This document shows positions 22,995 through 30,677 of a stretch of 54,763 nucleotides of DNA, in pieces. The stretch covers positions 1 through 54,763 of the forward strand of contig DASYXY010000063.1 of assembly GCA_035934385.1 (NCBI GenBank), in the 5' to 3' direction. Numbering within the stretch: position 1 is the stretch's first letter; every line of letters begins with the position of its first letter. This DNA is from CF-118 sp035934385 (GTDB lineage Bacteria > Chloroflexota > Dormibacteria > Dormibacterales > Dormibacteraceae). The position numbers and the translations under genes are program-made. The notes beneath the pieces are model-generated. The model ran no database searches. It was not told the origin of the DNA and saw only the letters and a list, made by a program, of their open reading frames with translations.

Positions 22995-24295
22995 CCGACC
23001 CGATCGCGGTCTACCACGCGCTGCTCGAGAAAGGGCAGTACGCGTCGTCGACCGCGGATGCGCTCGCCGCGGCCCAGAAGGCGCGGGGGCTGATGTTCGG
23101 CACTCGGCCTCTCTCCGTCGCGCTCCGGCCGCAGTTCCTCACTCGCCGGCGCCACGAGCAGGCGGTCCGGGCGGCCGAGGGCGTGCTCAGCGCTCTGGCG
23201 GTCCTGGAGCGTGCGGTGCTGAAAGACGCCGACCTGCGCGACGAGCTCTGCCTCGAGCCTGAGGAAGAACGCCTGGCGCTCGCCGACCCTGGCTACGGGT
23301 TCTCCTCGCCTTCATCGCGTCTCGATAGCTTCTTCGCCGGGCAGGTGCGCTTCGTCGAGTACAACGCGGAGTCGCCCGCCGGCATGGCGTACGGCGACAA
23401 CCTGGCCGCGGTGTTCGCGGAGCTGCCGATCATGAAAGCGTTCCGCAAGCGCTTCCGCGGCCGCTTTGTGTCAACGCGGAAAAAGCAGCTCACCACGATG
23501 CTTCGGGCCTTCAAGCAGTGGGGCCCGGACAAAGTGCCGGTCATCGCGATCGTCGATTGGGAAGGCCTGCCGACGGCGCCGGAGTTCGAGATGTTCAAGG
23601 CCTACTTCGAGGCCAACGGCGTGAAGACCGTGATCTGCGACCCCCGAATCCTCGAGTTCCGGCGGGGCCGGCTCTACGCCAACGGCACGGCGGTCAACCT
23701 CGTGTACAGGCGCGTGCTCACCAGCGAGCTGCTGGCGCGCGGCGCCGAGACCCGCGCGCTGCTCGACGCATACATGGCCGGTGCGGTTTGTGTCATCAAC
23801 AGCTTTCGCGCCAAGCTCCTGCACAAAAAGCTGAGCCTGGCGCTGCTGTCAGACGATCGTTACCAGAACCTTTACACGCCCGCGCAGCGTGCCGCCATTC
23901 GCAAGCACATCCCGTGGACCCGCCGCGTCCGCCCCGCCCTGGCCGAGGACATCGTCCGCGGGCGCCGGCAGCTGGTCCTCAAGCCCAACGACGAGTACGG
24001 CGGCAAGGGCGTGATCCTCGGCTGGACGACGAGCCAGGCCGAGTGGGAGAAGGCCGTCGACGAGGCCGCTGCCGGCTGCTATGTCGTCCAGGAGGCGGTG
24101 GAGATTCCGAAGGTCAGGTTCCCGGTCGCGCTCGAGAGCCTGCAGTACATCGACCTGGCGGTGGACCTCGATCCATATCTTTTCAATGGGCGGGCGGGCG
24201 GGTTCATGACCAGGGTCTCGGCCGAGGCCCTGCTGAACGTCACCGCCGGAGCTGGCAGCCTGGTGCCAACATTTGTCATCGAGGGAACCGCATGA
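22991..24295 (+). CDS. ATP-grasp-like ligase, second type
   Basis: This 434-residue protein resembles the circularly permuted ATP-grasp or glutathionylspermidine-synthase-like group. Recognisable parts are FVEYNAESPAGMAYGDNLA (substrate or metal site) near residue 120, VIAIVDWEG in the middle, and the ATP-binding LVLKPNDEYGGKGVILGW at about residues 325-342. The start is the GTG at 22991, which overlaps the upstream stop; the in-frame start at 22946 lies inside that gene. It probably attaches a further amine to the product of its neighbour. The exact reaction cannot be assigned. Confidence 0.8.
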   Translation: MTDPIAVYHALLEKGQYASSTADALAAAQKARGLMFGTRPLSVALRPQFLTRRRHEQAVRAAEGVLSALAVLERAVLKDADLRDELCLEPEEERLALADPGYGFSSPSSRLDSFFAGQVRFVEYNAESPAGMAYGDNLAAVFAELPIMKAFRKRFRGRFVSTRKKQLTTMLRAFKQWGPDKVPVIAIVDWEGLPTAPEFEMFKAYFEANGVKTVICDPRILEFRRGRLYANGTAVNLVYRRVLTSELLARGAETRALLDAYMAGAVCVINSFRAKLLHKKLSLALLSDDRYQNLYTPAQRAAIRKHIPWTRRVRPALAEDIVRGRRQLVLKPNDEYGGKGVILGWTTSQAEWEKAVDEAAAGCYVVQEAVEIPKVRFPVALESLQYIDLAVDLDPYLFNGRAGGFMTRVSAEALLNVTAGAGSLVPTFVIEGTA

Positions 24296-25410
24296 GCAAG
24301 GACGGCATGCTGACGATCGGGGTCGAGGAGGAGTACCAGATCATCGACGCCTCTGGACAGCTGCACTCCCACATCGACACCCTGCTCGCGGCCGCCACGC
24401 CGAAGCTCGGCGAGAAGGTCAAGCGGGAGATGATGCAGTCGGTCGTCGAGGTCGGCACGTCGATTTGCGAGAACGTCGACCAGGCGCGTGACCAGCTGGC
24501 GGACATGCGCGGCACGCTGGCCGACCTGCTGGAGCCGGAGGGCATGCGCATCGCGTGCGCGGGCACGCATCCGTTCTCGCGCTGGCAGGAGCAGCAGATC
24601 ACCGACCACGACCGCTACAAGATGCTGGAGGAGGAGCTGCAGGACGTCGTACGCACCCTCGTCATCTTTGGGCTGCACGTGCACGTGGCGATCCCGGACC
24701 GGGAGCGCCGCATCGAGGTGCTCAACGAGGCGCGTTACTTTCTGCCTCACCTTCTCGCGCTCAGCACGTCGAGCCCGTTCTGGATGGGTCGCAACACAGG
24801 CCTCAAGTCGTACCGCAGCGTCATCTGGTCGAACTTCCCTCGCACCGGGATTCCTCCTGATCTCAACTCGTTCGACGAGTACGAGAACTACGTGCAGCTG
24901 CTGGTGAAGACCGGATCGATCGACAACGGCAAGAAGATCTGGTGGGACCTGCGCGCGCACCCGTCATTCCCGACGCTCGAGTTCCGGGTGTGCGACATGC
25001 CGACGCGGCTCGAGGAGACGGTCTGCCTGGCGGCCCTCATGCAGGCGATCTGCGCGAAGCTGCTGAAGCTTCGCGATAACAACCTCGGGTTCAGGAAGTA
25101 CATGCCCGCGCTCATCGCCGAGAACAAATGGCGCGCGGTGCGCTACGGCATCGACGGCAAGCTCATCGACTTCGGCAAGCAGGAGGAGGTCCCGATGCGC
25201 GACCTCGCGATCGAACTGCTCAACTTCGTCGACGACGTGGTCGACGATCTGGGCTCGCGTCGCGCGGTCGAGTATGTGCACACGATCCTCGCCGAAGGGA
25301 CGAGCGCGGATCGCCAGCTGCGCGTCGTGGACGAAGGCGGCGATACGCGACAGGTGGTCGAGATGCTCGCGCGCGAGACCCTGCTCCACCGTGAGGCAGC
25401 CGCCCGCTAG
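24292..25410 (+). CDS. YbdK-type carboxylate-amine ligase (glutamate-cysteine ligase family 2)
   Basis: The protein has 372 residues and the GCS2 family signatures. These are IGVEEEYQIID at the N-terminus (acidic metal ligands), SVVEVGTSICEN, GLHVHVAIPD (about residues 125-134), SSPFWMGRNTGLKSYR and EFRVCDMPT. E. coli YbdK has weak glutamate-cysteine ligase activity, and its true substrate is unknown. An ATGA overlap couples it to the upstream ATP-grasp gene. With two ATP-grasp ligases and an esterase in one operon, synthesis of a small peptide-like compound is likely. Confidence 0.9.
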   Translation: MSKDGMLTIGVEEEYQIIDASGQLHSHIDTLLAAATPKLGEKVKREMMQSVVEVGTSICENVDQARDQLADMRGTLADLLEPEGMRIACAGTHPFSRWQEQQITDHDRYKMLEEELQDVVRTLVIFGLHVHVAIPDRERRIEVLNEARYFLPHLLALSTSSPFWMGRNTGLKSYRSVIWSNFPRTGIPPDLNSFDEYENYVQLLVKTGSIDNGKKIWWDLRAHPSFPTLEFRVCDMPTRLEETVCLAALMQAICAKLLKLRDNNLGFRKYMPALIAENKWRAVRYGIDGKLIDFGKQEEVPMRDLAIELLNFVDDVVDDLGSRRAVEYVHTILAEGTSADRQLRVVDEGGDTRQVVEMLARETLLHREAAAR

Positions 25411-25576
25411 GTGCGCGGGGAAGGACGGATGTCCTCCCCCGCGGAACCCCCACCTCCCCCGCATCACGCGGGTTGGAATGCGCTGCGCGGGATGACGGCC
25501 GGAGTCAATCCGGCCTGAGCGCCACGCAAAGCAAGGTCAACGCCCCACTCGCTGTCACGCGTATGTTGATTCGGCC
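25411..25576. other. Intergenic region with hairpins between YbdK-like and UPF0182 genes
   Basis: Contains a direct repeat of CCTCCCCCGC, a short CCCGC-ATCAC-GCGGG hairpin near 25460, and the stronger hairpin at 25497-25515. The remainder should hold the UPF0182 promoter, but no clear hexamers were found. Confidence 0.5.
25497..25515 (+). terminator. Hairpin terminator candidate
   Basis: GGCCGGA-GTCAA-TCCGGCC is a perfect 7-bp hairpin with a 5-base loop, 87 bases after the end of the ligase operon. It lacks a T-run. Confidence 0.5.
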
Positions 25577-28414
25577 ATGACCCGCCGGTACCGGCCGTTC
25601 GACCCGTTCGAGCGAGGTCCCTTCGAGCCTCCTCGCGAGCTTCGCGTCCCGCGCCCGCCGCGCCGCTTCTGGGTCGGCGTCGGACTCTTCGGCCTGGCCC
25701 TTCTGATCTTCATCTTCGCCAACCCGATCGTCTCACTCATCACCGACCTGCAGTGGTACGACGCGCTCGGTTTCCGAGACGTCTTCACGACGCGGCTGGT
25801 CCTGCAGACCTCACTGTTCGTGGGCAGCCTGGCGATCACGTTCGGCTACCTTTTCGCGAACGCCGTAATCGCGCTTCGCGCCCGCTCAGGGCCCGGCTTG
25901 CGTGCGGTGGGCATCCAGCGGCCGATCCTGCGAAGCGCTGCCGGCATCGTGGCCCTGGTCGCCTCGGGGATCATCGCCCTGATCCTTTCCGGAGGCGCCG
26001 GCACGCAGTGGCAGGCGCTGGCGCTTTTCCAGCACGCATCACCGACCGGCGTGACCGACCCCGTGCTGGGCCAGGACATCGCCTTCTACCTGCTGTCGCT
26101 TCCGTTCCTGCACTCGATCGTGAACTGGGCGCTCGGGCTCGGCTTCATGGGCACCCTGCTGGTCGCGGTGCTGTACGCGTGGCGCGGCGACTCCTTCGAC
26201 CTGAACTTCAGCCCCCTCGCGATCGCCCACCTCTCGGCACTGCTCGGCGTGTTCGCGGTGTCCCTGGCCGCGTGGCTGTGGCTGGGGCGCTTCGATCTCC
26301 TGTACTCGCATAACAGCAGCGTCGTGTGGGGCGCCGCCTACACCGATGTCAACGCCCGCCTCCCGCTGATGACCTTCGAAGCAGGCGCCGGCATCGTGCT
26401 CGCGGGCGGGCTGGTGGCCAACCTTTGGATCCGCCGGATGTGGATCCCCCTGGCCGCCGCCGGCCTGTTCGTCGGGATGCTGGTGCTCGGGCAGATCTAC
26501 CCGGCGGTGGTGCAGGGATTCCTGGTCACTCCCAACGCCCAGTCGTACGAGCTTCCATACATCGAGCGGGAGATCGCCGGCACGCGCAGCGCGTATGGGC
26601 TGAGCGACGTCAGCGTACGCAACTACACGGGCGACCAGCCGCTGACCGCGCAGGCGGTGCAGAACGATTCGGCGACCGTTGACAACCTGCGGCTCTGGGA
26701 CTTCTCCGCGCTTCAGGACACGTACTCGCAACAGCAGGGCATCCGGCTCTACTACACGTTCCACGACATCGACATCGACCGCTACATGGTCGGCAACCAG
26801 TACCAGTCGCTCGAGATCAGTGCCCGCGAGTTTGACTACGGGAAGCTGCCGCAGTCCGCGCAGAACTGGATCAACCAGCACCTGCAGTACACCCACGGCT
26901 ACGGCGTGGCCGCCAGCCCGGTCAACGCGGTCGTGGGCGAAGGCCTGCCGAAGTACATCGTCGGCGACATCCCACCGATGGGGTCGCTTCCCGTCACCCA
27001 GCCGGCCATCTATTTCGGCGAGCTCACCAACGACTACGTGATCGCGCCGTCGACCACCAAAGAGTTCGACTACCCGAAGGGTTCGCAAGACGTGTACACG
27101 AACTACACGGGCACCCACGGCGTGCCGCTCACCGGCGCGAATCGCGCCCTCTGGTCGTTGAGGCTCGGCGACTTCAACCTGCTCGTCTCCGGCCAGATCT
27201 CCCCGCAGTCGGAGATCCTCTTCAAGCGCAACATCGTCGACCGCGTGACCGAGCTGGCGCCGTTCCTCACGTTCGACGGCGACCCGTACATCGTGGTCGT
27301 CAACGGCCGCCTGTACTGGATCATCGACGCCTACACGACCGGCGCGACCTACCCGTACGCCCAGACCTCATCTTTCAACGGCAACGACATCAACTACATC
27401 CGTAACTCGGTGAAGATCGTGGTCGACGCCTACGAGGGGACCACCACTTTCTACGTCTTCGACTCGAAGGATCCGATCATCAAGGCCTACGCGGCCACGT
27501 TTCCGAAGATGTTCCAGCCAATGGACGCCATGCCCGCAGCACTGCGGGCCCATGTCCGCGTACCGGTCGACCTGTTCAACGTCCAGGTCCAGATCTACGC
27601 GACGTACCACATCTCCGACCCCAAGGTCTTCTTCGCGCGCGAGGACGTGTGGGACATACCGACCGCGTCGACGGCGCCGGGCGCGACTGGAACCCAGGTC
27701 CAGCCTTACTACGTACTCTTCCGCCTGCCTGGCGAGGCCAACCCGGAGTACCTGCTGATCATGCCGTACACGCCTCTGAACAAACAGAACATGGTCTCGT
27801 GGCTGGCCGCGCGCAGCGACGGTGATCATTACGGCGAGTACATCGACTACGTGCTGCCAAAGGACAAGGTGATCTTCGGGCCGCAACAGGTCGCGAACCG
27901 CATCAACCAGGACCCCAACGTCTCCCGTGACTTCACGCTCTTCCACCAGGCGGGATCGACTGTGGTGCAGGGCAACCTACTCGTAGTTCCCATCGGCGAC
28001 AGCTTCCTGTACTTCGAACCGATCTATCTCCGTGCCAGCCAGGCCCAGAGCCTGCCTGAGCTGAAGAAGGTGATCCTGGCCGACCAGACCAGCGTGGTCT
28101 ACACCGACACGCTGCAGGAGGCGATCGATCAGCTTGTCGGCACGGCCACGGGCCCGCCGCCGACCAACAATCCGCCTCCCACCACGCTCACTCCGACTCA
28201 GGTGGCGCAGATCGCCGACCTCGTCGCGCAGGCGAACCTGCACTACAACGCCGCCTACGCGGCGCTGAAGATCGGCGACCTGGCGACGTTCGCCACCGAG
28301 ATGGCCGAGGTGGGCAAGATCCTGCAGCAGCTGCAGGCGATCACGGGCACGCCCACGACCGGCACGCCGACGCCTAGCCCATCGCCTGGGGCGAGGGCCT
28401 CACCCAGTCCGTAG
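25577..28414 (+). CDS. UPF0182 family membrane protein
   Basis: This 945-residue protein has the UPF0182 layout. The N-terminal third has about seven transmembrane helices, starting with FWVGVGLFGLALLIFIFANPIVSLI (first part FWVGVGLFGLALL) and including LQWYDALGF between the first two. A long extracytoplasmic region with PYIEREIAGTRSAYGL follows. Near the C-terminus there is a Pro/Thr-rich linker (PPPTNNPPPTTLTP), a helical domain and a low-complexity tail. The family is common in Actinobacteria and has no proven function. Its 3' end overlaps the convergent PCMT gene by 15 bases. Confidence 0.93.
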   Translation: MTRRYRPFDPFERGPFEPPRELRVPRPPRRFWVGVGLFGLALLIFIFANPIVSLITDLQWYDALGFRDVFTTRLVLQTSLFVGSLAITFGYLFANAVIALRARSGPGLRAVGIQRPILRSAAGIVALVASGIIALILSGGAGTQWQALALFQHASPTGVTDPVLGQDIAFYLLSLPFLHSIVNWALGLGFMGTLLVAVLYAWRGDSFDLNFSPLAIAHLSALLGVFAVSLAAWLWLGRFDLLYSHNSSVVWGAAYTDVNARLPLMTFEAGAGIVLAGGLVANLWIRRMWIPLAAAGLFVGMLVLGQIYPAVVQGFLVTPNAQSYELPYIEREIAGTRSAYGLSDVSVRNYTGDQPLTAQAVQNDSATVDNLRLWDFSALQDTYSQQQGIRLYYTFHDIDIDRYMVGNQYQSLEISAREFDYGKLPQSAQNWINQHLQYTHGYGVAASPVNAVVGEGLPKYIVGDIPPMGSLPVTQPAIYFGELTNDYVIAPSTTKEFDYPKGSQDVYTNYTGTHGVPLTGANRALWSLRLGDFNLLVSGQISPQSEILFKRNIVDRVTELAPFLTFDGDPYIVVVNGRLYWIIDAYTTGATYPYAQTSSFNGNDINYIRNSVKIVVDAYEGTTTFYVFDSKDPIIKAYAATFPKMFQPMDAMPAALRAHVRVPVDLFNVQVQIYATYHISDPKVFFAREDVWDIPTASTAPGATGTQVQPYYVLFRLPGEANPEYLLIMPYTPLNKQNMVSWLAARSDGDHYGEYIDYVLPKDKVIFGPQQVANRINQDPNVSRDFTLFHQAGSTVVQGNLLVVPIGDSFLYFEPIYLRASQAQSLPELKKVILADQTSVVYTDTLQEAIDQLVGTATGPPPTNNPPPTTLTPTQVAQIADLVAQANLHYNAAYAALKIGDLATFATEMAEVGKILQQLQAITGTPTTGTPTPSPSPGARASPSP

Positions 28415-29026
28415 GGGGACGAACAGGACCGGGAACAGCGACCGGTACGCGACCACGCCGGCGTTCTTCGTGTAGAGGCGGAGATCCTGCGGCTCCTGGG
28501 CGATCACCTGCACCGGCACGACGAGGCGGCCGGGGTCGGCGAGCTGGTCGATGAGCGCCGGCGGCACCTGGCGGGCGGCGCACGCCACGAGGATCCCCTG
28601 ATACGGCGCCTGTGACGGCCAGCCCATGCTGCCGTCAGCGACCGCAACGTCGACGTTGTCGAGACCCAGTCGCTTCAGCGTCGCCGAAGCCTGCTCGGCC
28701 AGCGCCGGCTCTCGCTCGATCGTGACCACGCGACGGCACAAACGGCTGAGGATCGCGGCCTGATAGCCCGACCCGGTGCCGACCTCGAGCGCTATCGATT
28801 CCGGCTCGAGGTCGAGGGATTGCGTCATCAGAGCCACCACCAGCGGCTGCGAGATGGTCTGGCCGAAGCCGATGGCAAGCGCCCGATCCTCGTACGCGTG
28901 GCGGCGTGTACGGCCGGTGAGGAATTCCTCGCGCGGGATCTCCGCCATCACGCGCAGCACCCGCTCATCGGTCACACCGTGCGGGATGAGCTGCTCGGCG
29001 ACCATCCTCTGCGCCGGCGTAGCCAC
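28400..29026 (-). CDS. pcm: Protein-L-isoaspartate O-methyltransferase
   Basis: The enzyme methylates isoaspartyl residues in aged proteins so that they can return to aspartate. IPREEFL lies near the N-terminus, and IGFGQTISQPLVVALM is the substrate-binding segment. ALEVGTGSGYQAAILS is SAM motif I at about residues 79-94, and VACAARQVPPALIDQL follows, with GRLVVPV near the end. The length of 208 residues from GTG 29026 is normal; ATG 29005 is also possible. The frame extends to 29182, but that part overlaps the divergent HPRT gene. Confidence 0.93.
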   Translation of the reverse strand: MATPAQRMVAEQLIPHGVTDERVLRVMAEIPREEFLTGRTRRHAYEDRALAIGFGQTISQPLVVALMTQSLDLEPESIALEVGTGSGYQAAILSRLCRRVVTIEREPALAEQASATLKRLGLDNVDVAVADGSMGWPSQAPYQGILVACAARQVPPALIDQLADPGRLVVPVQVIAQEPQDLRLYTKNAGVVAYRSLFPVLFVPLRTG

Positions 29027-29040
29027 TTTTATCGCGAGAG

Positions 29041-29046
29041 TACAAT
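29041..29046 (+). promoter_or_regulatory. -10-like hexamer TACAAT in divergent gap
   Basis: TACAAT lies in the 33-base gap between the divergent pcm and HPRT-fusion starts and points at the latter, 13 bases before its GTG. No good -35 is seen, because that region is inside pcm. Confidence 0.4.
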
Positions 29047-29059
29047 CGTTCGCGTCGTA

Positions 29060-30043
29060 GTGGCGTCGGCCCCAGCCCCCATCCCACACCAGTGGCGCCG
29101 CCCGGTCAGGCAGCGTTCCCGCCTGATCCGTCGCACCGGCCCCGCCCATTCCCGCGTGGAATTCGCGCACCACTCCGAGCACGAGTTCGCGCGCTTCCTC
29201 GACTACTACCGCATCCGGTGGACGTATGAGCCGGTCTCGTTCCCCATCGCGTGGGAGTCAGGGCGAGTGGCGGAGATGTTCACGCCGGACTTCTACCTGC
29301 CGGAGCACGACCAGTACGTCGAGCTGACCACGATGAAGCAGTCGCTCGTCACGCCGAAGAACCGCAAGCTGCGGCTGCTCAGGGAGCTGTACCCCGACGT
29401 CAACGTCCGATTGCTTTACCGCAAGGACTATCACCAGCTGCTTGGGCCGGCGGGCTACGGGGCGCTCGACATGCAGCACCTGAGCAAGGACGACGTCGGC
29501 GACATCCTGATTTCGCCCGTCGAGCTCGAGACGCGCGTCCGCGCCATGGCAGCGCGGATCTCGCGCGACTATCGCGGGCGCTCGCTTGTCGTGGTCGGGG
29601 TCCTCAAGGGCGTCACGTTCTTCCTGGCCGACCTCGCCCGCAACATCAAGGTGCCGTTCGTCATCGACTACCTGGACCTGAAGCGATTCGCAGGCTCGCA
29701 GCCGAGCGAGCGTGTGCGCATCGCCCGCGACATCGACTACCCCATCGAAGGCCACCACGTCCTGCTGGTCGAGGACATCGTCAACACTGGCCTGACCCTC
29801 GACTACGTGCTGTCCGCGCTCAAGCAGCGCTCGCCGGCGTCCATCGAGGTCGTGACTCTGCTCGACCGGCCGATGCGCCGGCTCGTGCCGGTGCCCGTGC
29901 GCTACGCGGGCTTCCAGATCCCCAACGAGTACGTCGTGGGCTATGGGCTGGACTACCGGGAGCTCTACCGCAACCTGCCGTTCATCGCGGTTTTGAAACC
30001 GCAGGCGTACGAGGTAGCCCCGGCCGTCGAGGCCTCCCAGTAG
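29060..30043 (+). CDS. Hypoxanthine phosphoribosyltransferase fused to a nuclease-like N-terminal domain
   Basis: This 327-residue protein has two parts. Residues about 136-320 are a purine phosphoribosyltransferase of the Hpt type. VVVGVLKGVTFFLADLA and the PRPP-binding motif LLVEDIVNTGLTL (about 235-247) are intact, with DYRELYRNLPFIAVL at the C-terminus. Residues about 34-125 resemble a PD-(D/E)xK-type nuclease fold: a Glu-containing first helix, FTPDFYLPEHDQYVELTT (Asp77, Glu88), and a strand with VRLLYRKDY. The Lys expected after the Glu is Thr, so cleavage activity is doubtful. GTG 29060 is chosen; GTG 29156 would still keep most of the domain. Confidence 0.82.
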   Translation: MASAPAPIPHQWRRPVRQRSRLIRRTGPAHSRVEFAHHSEHEFARFLDYYRIRWTYEPVSFPIAWESGRVAEMFTPDFYLPEHDQYVELTTMKQSLVTPKNRKLRLLRELYPDVNVRLLYRKDYHQLLGPAGYGALDMQHLSKDDVGDILISPVELETRVRAMAARISRDYRGRSLVVVGVLKGVTFFLADLARNIKVPFVIDYLDLKRFAGSQPSERVRIARDIDYPIEGHHVLLVEDIVNTGLTLDYVLSALKQRSPASIEVVTLLDRPMRRLVPVPVRYAGFQIPNEYVVGYGLDYRELYRNLPFIAVLKPQAYEVAPAVEASQ

Positions 30044-30081
30044 CGGCGGCTGCCGGCCGGCTCTTGCAGCTCCTGGCCTGG

Positions 30082-30360
30082 ATGGCCACGAAGCCTTTCT
30101 CCGAGATGGCCGAGGGCGACCCAAGCCTCCTCGAGGAGGTCGAGGCGATCGTCCTCGACAGCCATCGGCGCCACTACCAGCGGCTTGGGAAACCGTGGTC
30201 TCGACCCATCGCCTACCACTGGCTCCACTACGAGGACCCGATGCCCGTGGAGCGCCTGGCTCAGGGCGTGGAAAGACTGGTTGGCGAGGGCGCTACGTTC
30301 GACTCAGCCGCTGTGGACAAAGCCTGCGCGGAGGCCGTCGGGAGGGGCTTTTCGAATTGA
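30082..30360 (+). CDS. Small hypothetical protein
   Basis: This 92-residue soluble protein starts at ATG 30082, 38 bases after the HPRT fusion. It contains EEVEAIVLDSHRRHYQRLGK and a Trp-rich patch, IAYHWLHYEDPMP, and ends in a helix. The amino-acid composition is normal for a real protein and the frame remains open to the hairpin, but no family is recognised. The stop codon lies in the left arm of the hairpin. Confidence 0.5.
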   Translation: MATKPFSEMAEGDPSLLEEVEAIVLDSHRRHYQRLGKPWSRPIAYHWLHYEDPMPVERLAQGVERLVGEGATFDSAAVDKACAEAVGRGFSN

Positions 30361-30379
30361 GGCTCGGGTGTGGAGCCTC
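30359..30379. terminator. Hairpin terminator, possibly bidirectional
   Basis: GAGGCTC (30359-30365) pairs perfectly with GAGCCTC (30373-30379) across 7 bases. On the plus strand it ends the hypothetical gene. On the minus strand it lies about 6 bases beyond the T-run that ends the candidate ncRNA, so it could stop leftward transcription too. Confidence 0.6.
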
Positions 30380-30384
30380 TGTGG

Positions 30385-30527
30385 AAAAGTAATGCCCCAA
30401 GCGACCTTCCTGTTTACCCTGAAGTCCCCTATGCGTTTTTCGGTTTCCACCCCGGGCTTGCGCCCGAACCTTCCACCTACTCGACGTTCGGTATCCTCAG
30501 GTTTACCGTACTCAGCCGCTTGGGGCG
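30385..30527 (-). ncRNA. Candidate structured non-coding RNA, about 140 nt
   Basis: On the minus strand a transcript from about 30527 would begin with GCCCCAAGCG (30526-30517), which pairs perfectly with CGCTTGGGGC (30403-30394); three more pairs including wobbles extend it inward. The helix is followed by ATTACTTTT, like an intrinsic terminator. Inside are CGGGC-GCAA-GCCCG (30466-30453), a GNRA-capped hairpin, and CCTGA/TCAGG pairing between the two arms. A long rod closed by a terminal helix recalls 6S RNA, but I see no sequence signature that proves it. SRP-RNA, RNase P and tmRNA signatures are absent. Confidence 0.6.
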
Positions 30528-30533
30528 ACGCGA

Positions 30534-30562
30534 AAGTTATCAGGGCACTAAGAGCCCGTCAA
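30534..30562 (-). promoter_or_regulatory. Promoter TTGACG-N17-TAACTT for the ncRNA
   Basis: On the minus strand TTGACG (30562-30557) and TAACTT (30539-30534) are separated by exactly 17 bases. The predicted start, 7 bases beyond the -10, falls on the first base pairs of the RNA's closing helix. Confidence 0.65.
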
Positions 30563-30602
30563 CAAATAAAAATATCGGCACGCCTGGCAAAAACTTGTGG
30601 GC

Positions 30603-30608
30603 TTGACA
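30603..30608 (+). promoter_or_regulatory. -35 hexamer TTGACA for thiolase gene
   Basis: A perfect -35 hexamer lies 70 bases upstream of the thiolase ATG. The matching -10 is not clear (TAGTGG at 17 bases, TTTAGT at 15). Confidence 0.45.
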
Positions 30609-30677
30609 CGCCTTGCGACTGGCTTTAGTGGGCCGCTCGTAAGATGTCGACACAACAACTGATGAGGAGTGATTGAG

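Larger units (their letters stand above)
30361..30677. other. 317-bp intergenic region without protein gene
   Basis: Base composition is clearly less GC-rich than the surroundings, with runs such as AAATAAAAATAT at 30563-30574. It holds the candidate minus-strand RNA and its promoter, a separate plus-strand promoter for the thiolase gene, and a terminator hairpin. Short open frames here have no coding character. Confidence 0.75.

Noticed and set aside
30394..30526. 4.5S/SRP RNA, because the plus strand contains CTGTTTACC as in E. coli 4.5S
   Set aside because: The essential domain IV sequence (GGAAGG...AGCAGCC) is absent on both strands, and the promoter and GNRA loop favour the minus strand.
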